NCBI RefSeq assembly: GCF_009389715.1
Contig: NC_052404.1
Location: 2,720,738-2,784,737 of the forward strand
DNA: 64,000 nucleotides
Source: Phoenix dactylifera
Lineage: Eukaryota; Streptophyta; Magnoliopsida; Arecales; Arecaceae
Reading direction: 5' to 3'
A program made the translations under genes and the position numbers. The notes beneath the pieces are model-generated. The model worked only from the letters and a program-made list of their open reading frames with translations, had not been told where the DNA came from and searched no databases. Below, in pieces: positions 22,817 to 35,887 of the stretch; the stretch's first letter is position 1, and each line of letters opens with the position of its first letter.

Positions 22817-25800
22817 ATGGAGAAGCCGACGGAGATCAGCAGTTACAAAATGTTCGGCGGCCATAGCAAGCGGTACAAGCACTTCAGCCCGACACTGGGC
22901 TGCTCCATGATCTTCTCCATCTACTTCCCCCCTTCTTCTCCCTCCCAAAAAATTCCGGTAACCATCTCTTCGATTCCCCCATATTTTTTCCAGCTTTTGT
23001 TGTAATTTTCTTCCATCCTTCTTTGTTTTGAACATTCGGGCTCTGGATTCCAGAGAGCAAAGGTAGATCGATCGCTGAGTCGATTCTCGGGAACGCAATG
23101 TCTATCGCTAGTACTGCTTTGATCATCTGATGCTTTAAGTCTATTTGGAATGCGTTGATTTTTCGATCGCCTGCTTGTTTCCATATGTATGTATAAAAAT
23201 GAGAAAATTTTGGGCTTAGCGCCTGATAATTGGTGGATAGATCGTAGTCTCTGCTGTCTCGCTTCACTCATGACCTAGATTTTCACAAATAAGGGAAGCA
23301 ACACGCTTCTCGACTTCTTTAACAGGAAAAGGAAAGGAATTTTGGATTCTTTATTTATATGGGTGATGTCTTGATGAAGCATTGGGTGGCAAGAAAATGA
23401 GGAGGCAGCTGAACCCCGAGTAATGCAATAGGGCTTGTTAGATTTAACTGAGATGTTGTCTAGAAGTCAGGAAACAGCATGGAAGAATGATTTTGGTGGA
23501 CTTTTTGTTGTCTGGTATGTAAGATCAAGATTTCTGGATTCTGAATTGATTTCGACAAATTGAACCATCCTTTTCTCACCATTTCATGGGTTGGTTCTCG
23601 GAGTCTCGCCTCTCCATTCGCTTCATATCTTTTAAGTAAATTAGGAAAATTTAGGTAATAAGAATACTAAGAGGGGTTTGCATGAGAACCTGAGGAGACC
23701 CAATTGACTTCTACCCTAGAAAGATTTTAACCAGTGATTTAAAAGGCGGCTGCGGTATGCGGTGGTCAAGGGTCTGCATAGTGCATGTGCAGTATGGGGG
23801 ATGCACATGTGGTTACTATTCTCTAACTATTAAAAATAAAATATAGTATATGGTAAATATAATAATAACAACAATAATGATAGTAATAATTTTTTGGATG
23901 GATAATAACAATTAGTAACTATAATAACTAAGAGTTAGTGCTTATTTCTTAGTATCCAATACCTAATAGCAAATAATTATAATATAATCAATTTTAATAT
24001 TATCAATACCTATATTAAGCCCGCCGGAAATGTACATCAAGCATAACCATCAGCTTAAACCCGCTTCACCTGCATGGGCCCAAATAAGAGTTGGCTGTAT
24101 ATGTGGCTCCAAAATGCTAAGCGAGCTCACATATCAAGCAGTATGATATGTAGCAGCCATATATGTAGCCATATGATGCTAATTGGATCACCTTCTTGGT
24201 CCATATACCGTATGATCACATATGTTAACCGCACATATGCGGGCGCATATGTTCTAAAACACTGTTTCTAACATTTACTTCTTGTTGATTTTTTTTTTTC
24301 TTTTTGCTACATGAAATTTGGGCTGTGCTCCATCTATCTTCTGGTTTTTAACACTGAATTGCTTGTCAAAGGAGAGCCAACAACATAGTTTGCTGCTTAT
24401 AATACCATTTCCAGTTGAGCTGCTATTCAACCAAAGAATTGTTAAAGATGGATTTGACTAATGCTATCAATATCTTTGCAGGTTCTCTATTGGCTCTCTG
24501 GCCTTACATGTACAGATGAGAATTTTATCACTAAATCTGGAGCCCAGCGTGCAGCTTGCAGTGATGGTATTGCTTTAGTTGCTCCAGATACATCTCCAAG
24601 TAAGTCAATAGCAAGGTGGAAACACCACCTGGCATCTCCAGATTAAGTAATAGCATTTTCTATTTCTTGTTTATTTTCTGGTATCAATAGTTATTATTCC
24701 TTTCTTATGTAGCTGACCAGTACTGATTGTTAGATGGCGTTGGGTCAACAAATGTAAGTGACAAGCCATGCTACATCTATTTACCATTTAATCAGTATTT
24801 GATTTCGAAAAAACTTCAATAAGATCGTTGGAAACTGAGCTGCAGTGTATTGCAATTTCAGTGGAAAACTGATTAAAGGAAGGTTTATGCCATATTGATG
24901 TATGTAGGGAAATTAGCATTTTAAACGTAGTATTACACAACAGTCTTACACTTGACAAAAGAAAAGTGAATACATTAATTACAGATTATAAGATATTGAC
25001 TATTTGCATAAATTTGTAAATGGAAGTTCTATTGCATGTTTGAGGGTTCATCGCTGTATTTGTGTAAGCAAAAAATGCAAATTACAACCTTCATGTTTGG
25101 GGGGAAAAGGGTGAAAGGATATCAATTTCTTTAACTATCCAAACATGTGTGAGCTTTATTAAATTGTTAGTGCAAACAGAAATTAGTGAGATCTAGTGTT
25201 TCTTTTACAAGCACCCTATTTTTTCACCTTTAATTTATCATGCTGTGAAATCTGAAAATTGAAGATTAAAAATACATTTTTGAATGATTCATGTTACATA
25301 GATATTACTATATGTAACTCCTAGTGCGTACTTAATTTACAAGAATATTTTCTTTTATTGTCTAGAAAATTTCATTTATGAAAAGATCTTTACATAACAT
25401 GTATGTATCAAATTTGATAAAAAGTTCAAAATAAGTAACAAGATGTCTTGAAAGATGTTGGTTTTAGTAGGGGCAGATTTGATCTGATTTTGCTTTTACT
25501 TGCATTGATCCTTGATAGTAAGAGATCTTAAATTTCTCCTAAATTAGTTTAGCTAAACTTGTTCTTTTGACAAATCAGGATTATATATTCAGAAAAGTTG
25601 TATTTCAGTGGAAATGAATTGCTTTTCAAGCAAAATGCATAAAACATCCTTAAAATGATACCTTCATAGTTTTTGACATGCTTTTCGTATCAATTCCATG
25701 ACAAGCCAGAAGGTATCAATTGAAAGCCTGATACGTCTTACATGCTAGAAGTGCATGCAAGTTTTAGTTGATGCATAATGTTGGCTAACATCTTATTTTT

Positions 25801-28800
25801 TTTTTCATAGTTTGTTGAGGTTCTTTCTTTTTAATTCTGATCTCTCCTCCGTAATTATTAGTTGTTAACATGTATTTTTTGCATATTGTCCTATTTAGCA
25901 ATATATTTTTGAATCAGTGTCTTGCCGATTATATCTTATGCTTTTGTTCCATTCAGGAGGGCTAAATGTTGAAGGAGAGGCAGACAGCTGGGACTTTGGT
26001 GTAGGTATGAGTGGAAGCAATAGCACATCTCAGATCTTTAATTTTGAATATGATCTTTCATATCACCCAGTTTGCCAATGAATGTTCATTCTTTTGTAGG
26101 CTCAAGTTCATGCGGTAATGATGTGTGCAAACCAAAATATTTGAAACAAGTTTTGTTAGAAGTCTTCTAATATGGTTTTATCTAAGTTGCATTTTCTGTG
26201 CAAAGTAGACATGTTTCAAATTAATTGATCCCTTACAGCAAATGACGCTTTCCTTGAGCTACAGATTGTTTATCATATTTAGGACCTCTTGCATTTAATC
26301 TTTCACTGTTTTGAATACCCCAAAAGTGCACATGCATGGAAGGATTTTATCATTTGGTATTGTAAATTATGATTTAAATCTGTTGATTCTATTTAATTTA
26401 CTAATATAGTGATTTTAGATTATGATATGGCAGCACATGTTAAGAGCAAATGCAGTCAGTTTTAGGTAAATACAGATAATAGTAATATCTGTTTTACTAT
26501 GAAGTGAAGGACTAAAAAAGATGTGGTCACATATGGCTGCAAAAGTTTAATACATTTGTTGTCCTAAAAGAAGCTTTATGGGAATCTGGTTGTTTAATCA
26601 TACGCAAGGTTTGAACACTGGGTTTGGTCAGGGCCGTCAAATTTCAGATTTGGCAGCTTCCATGGGAATTTCAGTTAAAAAAAACAAGAAAAGAAAAATG
26701 AAGAAAAGGTTAGGGAACTTTCAGTTTTTCGATGCCCAGCTATGGGATGCTTCATCATGTTTTTGGGTTAATTAATTAGAATATCAAATATTCTGAATTT
26801 TTGCTGTCAGAATGTCATACGATTTTCAGTAAGTATTTTGTATATGATATTTGGAACCATGCAGGTTTGAAACTTGTCTTAATAGGTAGAGATGGGATAG
26901 AAGACTTGATAATTCTCTTATGTTTTAGCTTTAGATATCTGACTCTTTGGTCGTCCGACCTCCTTTTCTTAAAAAAATAAAAAATTATGGGATTTTTGTG
27001 ATCATTTCTGGCAAAGCTTATTTTTTATTACTTTAGTCTGGGAAGAATTATATTAGGATATTTTTTCAAATTTGCTTCAGGGCCTATATTTATGACCAAG
27101 TCTGAAAAACATTTTGATAACCAAGTCTTGCGACCCCGTATGTCATTGTAACTTCCTTTCTTCATGACTAGGAGCTGGATTTTATCTAAATGCCACTGAG
27201 CAGAAATGGAAAAATTGGCGTATGTATGACTATGTTGTCAAGGAGTTACCAAAAGTTTTGAGCGAAAATTTTGAACAGCTTGATATGTCACGGGTATCCA
27301 TTTCTGGGCATTCAATGGGTGGCCATGGAGCATTGACGATCTACCTGAAAAACCCTGACAAGTACAAGGTATTTGTTGAGTTGATTTTCTGGTTAAAAAA
27401 ATGCAACTGTATGTTACAAATTATTCTTTCTGAATCTTTGAATAAGAATGTCTCTACATGATTTCCAGTCAGTATCTGCTTTTGCACCAATTACCAATCC
27501 CATGAACTGCCCTTGGGGTCAGAAGGCTTTCTCAAACTATTTGGGCAGCAATAAATCAGACTGGGAGGTAAGCTTTCCATGATATGATTCTCATATTATT
27601 ATCTGTAGATTTGCTGACATAATCTGCCTAAAGGTTTTTAATTTATCATTTGCAGGAATATGATGCGACCTGCCTGATTGGAAAGTGCAACAAGGTTTCA
27701 GCTCCAATCCTAATTGATCAGGTAGGACATGATTTTTCTTTTACTGATTTTCAATGGAATAGTTTGGGCATTTAACTCAACATGAATGGATGATAATTAA
27801 GTTTGCCTATTCAAAAATTTTCTTGTTTGTAACATTTAGATACTTCAGTACTTGTTGCTTGTAAATTCAGGGTTATTGGAGCCAAAGGCTCATCCTATTG
27901 ATTTATATTTTTAATAACACATATAGAATTTTCAAAGTTTGGAGATACACTTTTTTTTCCGCTCAGTCTTGCTAATAGCCTTATGTTTTTTTTTAGAGGT
28001 ATAGATAACTAGTGTAAAATTATTTAAGAGACCAGATTTAGAAATCAAATCTTAAATTCATCTGTTATTTATTAATTAGAAAAGAATATTGTTACTAGAC
28101 TAGGTTGGATTCTGGTTAGCTTACAAAAGTTGTTGATCGTTTGACTAAATTATACCACTACCACAAAATTACTTGGAGGTGCAGCTATCTATTTCCTTCA
28201 AATCTTTCATTTCAATGCTGTATGACAAGGTGCGGGTATGCAGCATAACTTGTAGTTGATTGGAAAGTACTGAAAGGGGAGCATGATCCCTAGTTTGTTT
28301 GCTTATGTCTGAAGCTTTTCAAACATGGTTAGTTTCCAAAATGATGGCCTTTGGATGCTTTATTGTAAGAAGAAAGCTTCTACTGCATGTGAAAACTAAA
28401 AGAAATAATTAAAATTGCGGAGAGCATGAACCAATAACACCGGGACAACTTGGAAAAGGTGCATTAAAGGAAGAAATCATGAGAATAGTATTTAGGAGTT
28501 ATGCAGGGAGGAAAATTTTAAACTTAAAATGTCTTGAATAATAGATGGTTGATCTGAAAATAAGGCAAGGGGAGGAAATACAAGATGGTGCATCAGTGAC
28601 AGGGGATCAAGGAGAAGCTGGAAGGAATACGGAACCACGGGACTCAATAAATTAGTGAATTCATAGTGACACTGTTGCAAAAAATCGTGTCGCAAAATTG
28701 GTATCGGAAACCATACTGGTAAAGTTACCTGTTTGGTAGAGTAGGGTATGCAACTCGTATTGAGAGCGGCTTCCAACATTTCATTCTTTCTCCTAGCCAT

Positions 28801-29875
28801 GGTACTGCCCGAAACCGGGCAGTACAGATTGGTGCTAAGTGGTGCCGAATGGTTCCACTTGGTTCGGACTAGTATAGATTGGTTCGACTTATATACGAAA
28901 CCGAACCTTAGTATCTTACTAGTATGGTACAGTATGGTATGGTCAGGATGGTATGAGGCAATACGGCAAACTAGCATAAACATACCACCCCATACAAGGC
29001 CTATATCATGGTACATACTATGTCGTAGCCCCTGTATCAACAAATTTTAAGTTGATATAGGGGCGTACCATGATATCTACTGTAATAATGCATATGTACT
29101 GTGGTAATTCAAACCTTGTCATAGACCAAATCAAAGGTTAGCATGATCACCATGAGGTTGAAGGAACAAGGAACCTGCATCAAAAGGTGCCAACTTGCTT
29201 GGAAGGACAAGGAGAAAAGAAGCCACTCACTGGGTATAAGTGTACTCGACTATTTTACAGGTATGCTCTGCAAGTCCAAACATGCAAATGTAGCATCTAA
29301 TGTTTTAAACTGCTAAGAGACCCACAGTATCAACTGTCAAATTCTTCTCTTTTTTCTTGCAATTGATCCTTTTTAGGATAATTCACCACAATTGTTTCAA
29401 CTGTGCCTCTTCTTCTTCTTCTTCTTCTTTTAGATAACTAGGACAGGAAACACAGCAGAAATCAGGTGAGGTTTCTTCAGTGTAGAGTGAATCTCATTTC
29501 TTATGTGCTGATGGTTTGGCACCTCATCTATGATGAAAATGATGAGAGATACTGCAATTGAACTTGTGATTCCATGACCACATTCTTTTCCTCTAGCTGA
29601 TTCTGTAAAAAATGACAGTATGAACTCTAAACGTGTTGTTCTCCATTATAATTGGCTTATGCCTCTCCAATTGATGACAATGTTTTTACGGTGGACAGGG
29701 GGAGGATGATAAATTCCTACATGATCAGCTTCTGCCCCGCAACTTTGAGGAGGCCTGCAAGAGTGTAAATGCTCCACTGATTCTCCGACTGCAGCCTGGC
29801 TATGACCATTCGTACTATTTCATCGCAACCTTCATTGATGATCACATTCACCACCATGCCCAAGCTCTAAAATGA
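22817..29875 (+). CDS. SFGH: S-formylglutathione hydrolase (esterase D type)
   Basis: Hydrolyses S-formylglutathione to formate and glutathione, the step after formaldehyde dehydrogenase in formaldehyde detoxification. It also has general carboxylesterase activity. Seven exons give 281 aa: 22817-22957, 24482-24599, 25957-26004, 27172-27368, 27469-27567, 27656-27721 and 29699-29875. All are GT/AG and phases close at TGA. The alpha/beta-hydrolase nucleophile is Ser150 in SGHSMGG. The likely acid Asp is in GEDDKF (about 226-227), and the catalytic His260 is in GYDHSYYF. The conserved LTCTDENF with Cys57, linked in plant SFGH to thiol sensitivity, is present. No targeting signal is seen, so it is probably cytosolic. 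Introns 1 and 6 are about 1.5 and 2.0 kb and hold repeats, including a hAT-like element at 23732. No lesion in any exon. Confidence 0.97.
23732..24264. mobile_element. hAT-like element in SFGH intron 1, 533 bp
   Basis: The left end is CAGTGATTTAAAAGGCG. The right end in reverse is CAGTGTTTTAGAAC, a CAGTG-type hAT terminus. The flanks ATTTTAAC (23724-23731) and TTTCTAAC (24265-24272) match at 6 of 8 bases. The interior is rich in CATATG/CACATATG palindromic words, especially 24100-24255. It has no transposase frame, and the splice sites of the host intron lie outside it. Confidence 0.75.
28640..29090. repeat. GGTAC/TATGGTA word repeat with fold-back in SFGH intron 6
   Basis: A block unlike the surrounding intron carries repeated GGTAC, TATGGTA and GGTTC words. 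It ends in a fold-back: 29028-29041 (GCCCCTGTATCAAC) pairs with 29051-29064 with one mismatch, and 29003-29014 (ATATCATGGTAC) pairs exactly with 29065-29076. The long frames here (about 180 aa minus, 100 aa plus) have no family signature. It is probably transposon-derived. No termini could be assigned. Confidence 0.55.
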
Positions 29876-30450
29876 CCATGATTCCATAATCACAAAGTTC
29901 TCCCTATACCTTACAAGCCCTTGTGGGAATGTGGAGGATGTAGTCATGGTGGATCTGTCATATTTGTTTGTCGACTGCCCCTTTTTTAATTATCTAGTTA
30001 CCATGAACTAGAAGTTCTATCTTGTATTAATTTTCAGCACACTCTTTTTCTCTCTGTTTAGAACATATATATGAGTGCAAATTGTGGAAATTTTTCAATG
30101 AGCTCTGAATCTGCTCGTGTTGAAGCAGGGTAATATGTTCCTTAAATTCTTATTCTGCTGAGACATTACGGAAATGGTTAAAAAATAATGGTCTTCAACA
30201 TGACCAGATCTGCTGTCACCATGGATATAAGGTGCATGCTTTCATGTTATAATGGTTGTTATATGTTTCGAGTTAGCTTGACCAATAATAATTTTCAAAT
30301 GCAGATATGCTTATCAGTTTTAGAAGTTTCATTTTATTCTATGGCATGGGACACAGTCAAGTGATGCCGTTTCTTGCCATTATTTCTTGTTATGATGAGT
30401 GTCACAATGTTATCACAACTAATCTATGGAGTATCTTTGTACCATACTAG
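29876..30450 (+). other. SFGH 3' UTR and flank
   Basis: T-rich sequence after the stop, consistent with a 3' UTR of perhaps 200-300 bp, then AT-rich DNA up to the LINE tail. No gene seen. Confidence 0.5.
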
Positions 30451-31340
30451 TTTTTTTTTTTTTGAAGTAAAAGGAGGTCAAAGGACCACCAATTATTTAT
30501 TGAAAAATATGAAAGAATTAGAGGTAGAAAGAGTTCAGAGAGAAGTCAGAAGAAGAGAAATGGTACAGAAAAATTCAGCAGAGCTTACAGATAGATACTT
30601 TCAGTTAGCTGTAATCAAGATATCATGGCAGAAGGCTAAGGGTAAATAATTGATCTCACCGAGTAGTCCAGCTCATCGCTAAGGCTTCACGATCATGCAT
30701 CCGAGAGACCTCGGAGGGAGGGCTTCTGCATCTTTCCAGCCAATTCCAGCAGTTCCTTTTCATTTCATGGTATGGATCAGTCATGGAGTAACCTTAAGCC
30801 TGTCTTTGCAACAGCTGCCGAAGTAGAGCTTTTGAGCAAGAAGATCCTAGCATTCCGTTCAGTCCAACTCCAACAGATTGCAGCCAGGAGCATTAGCACA
30901 GCAGGTTGCATGATGAGAGTGAAGTTATGCATTCGCCATGATGGGAAGAAATCAACCGGATTAGATAAAGAGGGACCCCAGCAGCGTCTCAGAAGAGGGA
31001 CCAAATCGGAGAAACTAAGGGGCAGGAAATGAATATGTGATCAATCAATTCAGGTGCCTGGTTGCAGAGAATACAGCCCTCGAAGTCCCTGCATAATTTT
31101 CTCTGCAAAATATGCTCTGTTAAGCCTATTGAGGAGAGCAAGCTGAAGGAAGGAATCCTTTAATTTTGGATGGGGCATTGACATTCCAGATCACTTTTTT
31201 CGAGAGGCCATTCGATACTTCAGATCTTGTAATTCAGATCATTTCCTGCGTCGAATTCACTTGTGTTCCAGACCAGGGATAGCAAGGCAGCAACATCACT
31301 AGCTTTTAAGCTTCATTTTATTCTTTATCAGGGGATGTTA
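30451..31340 (-). mobile_element. 5'-truncated, decayed L1-type LINE, minus strand
   Basis: A run of T at 30451-30463 is the complement of a poly(A) tail. Reading away from it on the minus strand, the end of a plant L1 ORF2 can be followed. The stretch before position 31005 reads as a C-terminal zf-RVT region (IWNVNAPSKIKGFLL, LNRLNRAYFAEK, then IDHIFISCPL), and 30777-31004 gives the downstream WSWTERNARIF motif. At least two in-frame stops break it (near 31040 and 31010), so it is dead. The reverse transcriptase core and endonuclease are absent. The 5' border is approximate. Confidence 0.8.
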
Positions 31341-32600
31341 TCTTAATTCCAGTTATTAGCTATTGTAACATGTCATGTTTTATCCTATGGTGATCTCAGA
31401 GGGGAGCTATGTGACATGGCCCCATTACTTGTGCTGTGATCAGTGGGCTCATTGAACCAGTAACCCAGTAAAGCAATCCTAAGCTAAATCTTTATTTTGA
31501 GAAGACAAGGGTTTATAAAATTAAAATAAAAAAAAGATAGGTGCAGAGATTCAATGGAAACTGTTCTAACGAATGGCCGTAGCTGGCTTGATCAATGGCC
31601 TCCAGGAGCTCAGTCAAATAATTTACGTCATCAGCTTTGATTAAGGTACTCCATAAGCTCATCCCAGAAACTCAAGTCCTCTTCTTCAAGGTCAACAGTG
31701 TAAAGGTCAAATATAAGTTAATTATACATTCTTCTTTTTAGCTGGAGAGTCCAAAGCCAGGTAGTTAATTAATTATAAGGGGATTACTTATGCACTATTA
31801 TGTAACGGCCTAGTTACAGGATCATAATGCATGTTATGTTAAACCTTGTCAAGGAATTTTAGGAGGGGCGAATTAAGAACACTAGATCAAAATCTTACCC
31901 CAACATCAATATGCTATGAATTGCCCCTTCTATTGCCCGATCCAACTTTGAGTTTGCCTTTATCTTTAGGTTGGATGACCTCGGCTAGGAAATAGCTAAC
32001 TTGAGTTGAACGTAAGCCGCCATCTTCGACGCTAATGAGTGGTGTAGACACGCATTTGCACATGTGTGCAAGTATGCCATTGTAGCCTTAGAATGTAATG
32101 AAACATTAGAAAACCTAGGCCGGACTCGGCATTGCAACTTGTAGTTACATCCATAGGTTGACATTCCGTCAAGAGCTTACAATCTAACTTGAATTGAAGA
32201 ACATGGTGCGGCCTGCTATGGTCATGGGTAGAGCTACACTCCCTTTTCTTTTTATCTTCCCAATTCACCCCTCTTTTCTCCATTTTTTTTGTCAAATACA
32301 AAATAAGCTAGCTTTTTTATAAGTCAACAACTGCAACTTAAGTTACAATACTATTTGAATTATAGTGTAACTTCAACCGTGGAACTCAAAACAGCCCCTA
32401 ATTGCATGTCCAAACAACCTCTCGCCATACTTGCTGAGATCGTTCAATGCAAGCCTTATTTGATCATATACTTGAGCCAATCCCTCAACATCATAAGCAA
32501 GCCCAACCACATCTAACGCATCCAAACCCACCTAAAGCGCCCTTTCACACTCCAAGATTCGTATTATAGCTTAGAATCATGCACAATCTTGCCTATTATA
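31341..32600. other. Intergenic, nothing recognised
   Basis: AT-rich spacer. Frames are short and featureless. A poly(A)-like tract near 31530 is not attached to a recognisable element. Confidence 0.45.
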
Positions 32601-32601
32601 A

Positions 32602-32755
32602 TATATACGATATTGAATATCACAGCTGCCATATATTGCATGCATAATCTTGGTATGATTTCACAACTGCCATATATTACATATACAATCTTGGTATGAT
32701 ATCACAACTGCATGCACATATTGCATGCACAATCTTGGTATGATATCCCAGATCA
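32602..32755. repeat. Degenerate tandem repeat, period ~42-44 bp
   Basis: About three copies of a unit containing AATCTTGGTATGATATCAC and CTGCCATATATTGCATGC. AATCTTGGTATGAT recurs at 32645, 32687 and 32731. Confidence 0.8.
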
Positions 32756-33906
32756 ATTTCTAAAAATCATGGAATTTGATTGTCATATTCAAAATTAGTA
32801 TTCATATCAAATCATAGGATTTTGTTCTACTATATCTGATCCCTATTATCTTTCTCATAATTATGGAATTTTACTATATTTGGAAGCTCTATTTGTATAT
32901 AAAGCATGCCAATGCTATAAACAGAACAAAGCAATTCAAATCATATGTCTACTACAAAATTTTCAGTTTATACTAAGCAAGCGACACTAATTTTTCTCAT
33001 GTCCTTGTCTCAGCAATGGATCCTCCAAAACTTGGGTGTGTTTGGATTCATCATAGGTCAGAAGTGCAAGCTGTACGTTACCTATATAGTGACATTGGAC
33101 CATCTCCGACGGAACATACTTCCTCAATTCCATTTCTGCCAAACCAAACAGATGGAAGTCTCTTCCACTATCTTTCACCTCCAATCATTGGTGGCAAACG
33201 AAACACATGATCTAAGACGAAGAGATTTCCTTTAGCTTGGGTATCTATCTGGCTGTGAGTTCCGCTCGAGTCCCATCCAATAAGAATTCTCTACCACGCC
33301 CAAGCTTGTGCAACCAAGGATTTTGTAGAGGATTCAGGCTCCCTTGTTTTTGTGAAGAGTCAAACACGATGCACTCCGCGAGAGTCAAACCAATCTCTCC
33401 CACCTTCCCTTGTGATCTTAAGGAGTCCCACAAACACCACATTTCTTACATCCTTGGAATTAATAACAATAGATTGAATTCAAAACAGCTGTTTCGTGCA
33501 AGGATAGAAACCTCCAACCTCTCCAAGTTAATTAGATCCCTCCGTTTACGGCATCCACAAATGTAGCTTTCAAGGCTTATCTTAGATTTCATGCATTTGG
33601 TCTCTAGAACCGTATCTTTTAGGACATTGGCCCTTAGAGGCCATTTGTAAATGAATTCAAACTAGCTACAGTGGTTCATACGACACAATCTATAGAAGAT
33701 TTTGTCCAAGAGAAAACCATGGACTAACTCCTATAATAGTAGAAAACGACAATGAGATCCAGGATCTTGATGCTTGCACCTAATGCCAAGCAACCAAGTC
33801 CAGGGACATGAAGAAAAGTTGGCTAGTTTCCATGCCTTTCATGAGAATGATTGGCCAGGGGGTAATTGACGATGTCACGGTTAGGCTCCCATGCGATGGG
33901 GACCTG

Positions 33907-33941
<35 letters not shown>

Positions 33942-35594
33942 ATTTTGGGTATCACATTCCATTGAGGTTAGTGGAGTTAATGGAGCATAAGTGCAGTGGA
34001 AAACCAATAGGAGAAGAACAGGTAGCTTGACCTTTCTCCTTCCTTGGGGCATGTGAAGCTAGTCTTTGAGCTTTTGTAATCCTCGAACCTAATGATTTGC
34101 CAGTGTGGACCACAGCTAACATCAGTGATCTTCACAAACTGTCCGTGTCCAAGAATATCTTCTTTTACTTGGAAAAAGAAAGATCACATTCATGCAAAGT
34201 GATCATGCCATTTTACTCTCCAAGGGGAAGAAAGAACTCTTCCCCACTTGGCACTTATGTATGGAGGTCTACTTAACCAAGCATGCAAGTTTGGTTGGCA
34301 GCTTGTTGGCCCTCCTTGATGCCATAGAACACTCTGGGGTTGATGAATGTCCTTATCCCAGTAGCATTGATGGTCTAATGAGCAACACTACCGACGAATC
34401 TTCGAGATTTCCTTTGATATATACACTTGATAGTTTTATCTCAGTTTGGCAATGTCACCATTGGTATGGAAAGTCTTACTAAAAAAATTTCTTAAGACTA
34501 GAGAGAGAATTTTTATGAAGAGCAGTTGAAGAGAACATAGGTGTCTTCTGAAAAAACTTTGTTATTCCTAATGTAGATTAACATAGTGGATCATATTACT
34601 ACAGGAACCTAGTTAATGGGCATGCATGTTTACAGCCAATTAATTATGATCACATCATTTAGAGCACTGATATAAATATTGGCAGATATTTTCGTGTATA
34701 AGGGTCACTAGGAGAAAGGTCCACAAGAGGTGAATAAGGAGTAGGTTGAATTGTTCTTAGGAGAAAATCTAATAAGAAATTCAGATGGCAATGTGATCCT
34801 CATTAATGAATCCGACGACCTTAGAAATGTTTTAGACGTGTCTCTAAGTCCCATATTCATGAGGCAGGGGGTTCATCAAGTGTTGCCATTGACAAAATGG
34901 GTTCATCAATCTAACTTTGATTTTTTCTTCTAAAAATAAATTGCCCTTTTCTTATAATTCCAGTTAAACTAGATACACTCGAGTGGTCTGACTCTCTACA
35001 GTGTCATGGTACCTAGATACCATCCTAATATTCTTGCTTCAAATTAATTTCTCAAAATTTTGGTGCAGCTGCATTGAGAATACTGACGATGTTGTTTTGC
35101 ATGTTGGTGATTTGGAAAAATCTTAATTTTGTTCAAGCTCAAACCTAAGCTCGACATAAAATCAAAGATAGCTCGAAAGATATGTATAAGTTCTATAATT
35201 CCTATAATTTCTCCATTCAAGAAGTACAACATAATTCTTTTCTAGAGCAGGGTGCATTCTTATTAATAATACGATATTATTTCTAAATTAGAGCTCCAAA
35301 CATAAAGTATGCATAATTAAAAACAAATCTAAATTTATAAATTTATATTTTTATATATAAGTGCTATTCTTATGTGCTATATTACTTATATAACCAGCAT
35401 ATACATTCAGAATATAAGGTAAAGTCCAAAATGATGATGATGAAGGGTTCTAAAGTGGTGATTGTTTAAATCAAGTAAGAAAGACTCTTCCCTTTGGAAG
35501 TATTAGTACAGCTTCATGATTTTGCACATTTTATATTGATAGTTAGCCAGCTTATACGGTACACCTTCATGTAGGATGCTCTCAGTTAATTTAC
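32756..35594. other. Intergenic with possible small MITE and an AG microsatellite
   Basis: About 33035-33215 has loosely inverted ends (TGGGTGTGTTTGGATTC and, in reverse, ATGTGTTTCGTTTGCC), like a small MITE, but no target duplication was settled. An (AG)n run lies at 33911-33939. Other frames (33237-33566, 34192-34482, 34751-34933) match nothing I recognise. Confidence 0.4.
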
Positions 35595-35887
35595 TTATAT
35601 ACTTAGGTCTAGATTTCCGATGATATTTATAAGCGTCGTTTTAGGTCGGAGGACACCGAAGACGCTTAAAAGCGTCATCCTAGAACCGGCTTTCACCTAC
35701 CACGACGCCTGAAAGCGTCGTCTTAGCTGGAGGCCTCCGACGACACTTTCAAGCGTCGTCTGCTCTTTCATGCTTACTGACGCTCTTTAGAAGCATAGAC
35801 AAATTTTGGCATCAGAGCTAAAATTACCGACAATTCTACCTAGTGTGAGCAAGCATAAGTCAGTTTTACCCACATTTTGTTGTAGTA
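35595..35887. mobile_element. CACTA (En/Spm-type) transposon end
   Basis: Four copies of a palindromic subterminal motif GACGCTT-xx-AAGCGTC occur at about 35626, 35660, 35699 and 35738. They are followed by a right terminus ending TTTTGTTGTAGTA (about 35875-35887), whose complement TACTACAACAAAA is one base from the common CACTA terminus. The left terminus is not recognisable (TTAGGTCTAGATTTCCGA near 35605), so this is an end fragment or a worn non-autonomous copy. Confidence 0.7.

Noticed and set aside
28492..29043. 183-aa minus-strand frame in SFGH intron 6
   Set aside because: Lies over the word-rich repeat and shows no recognisable protein signature.
33035..33215. PIF/Harbinger- or MULE-like MITE
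   Set aside because: Inverted ends are too loose and no target duplication was found; noted only as a possibility in the gap entry.
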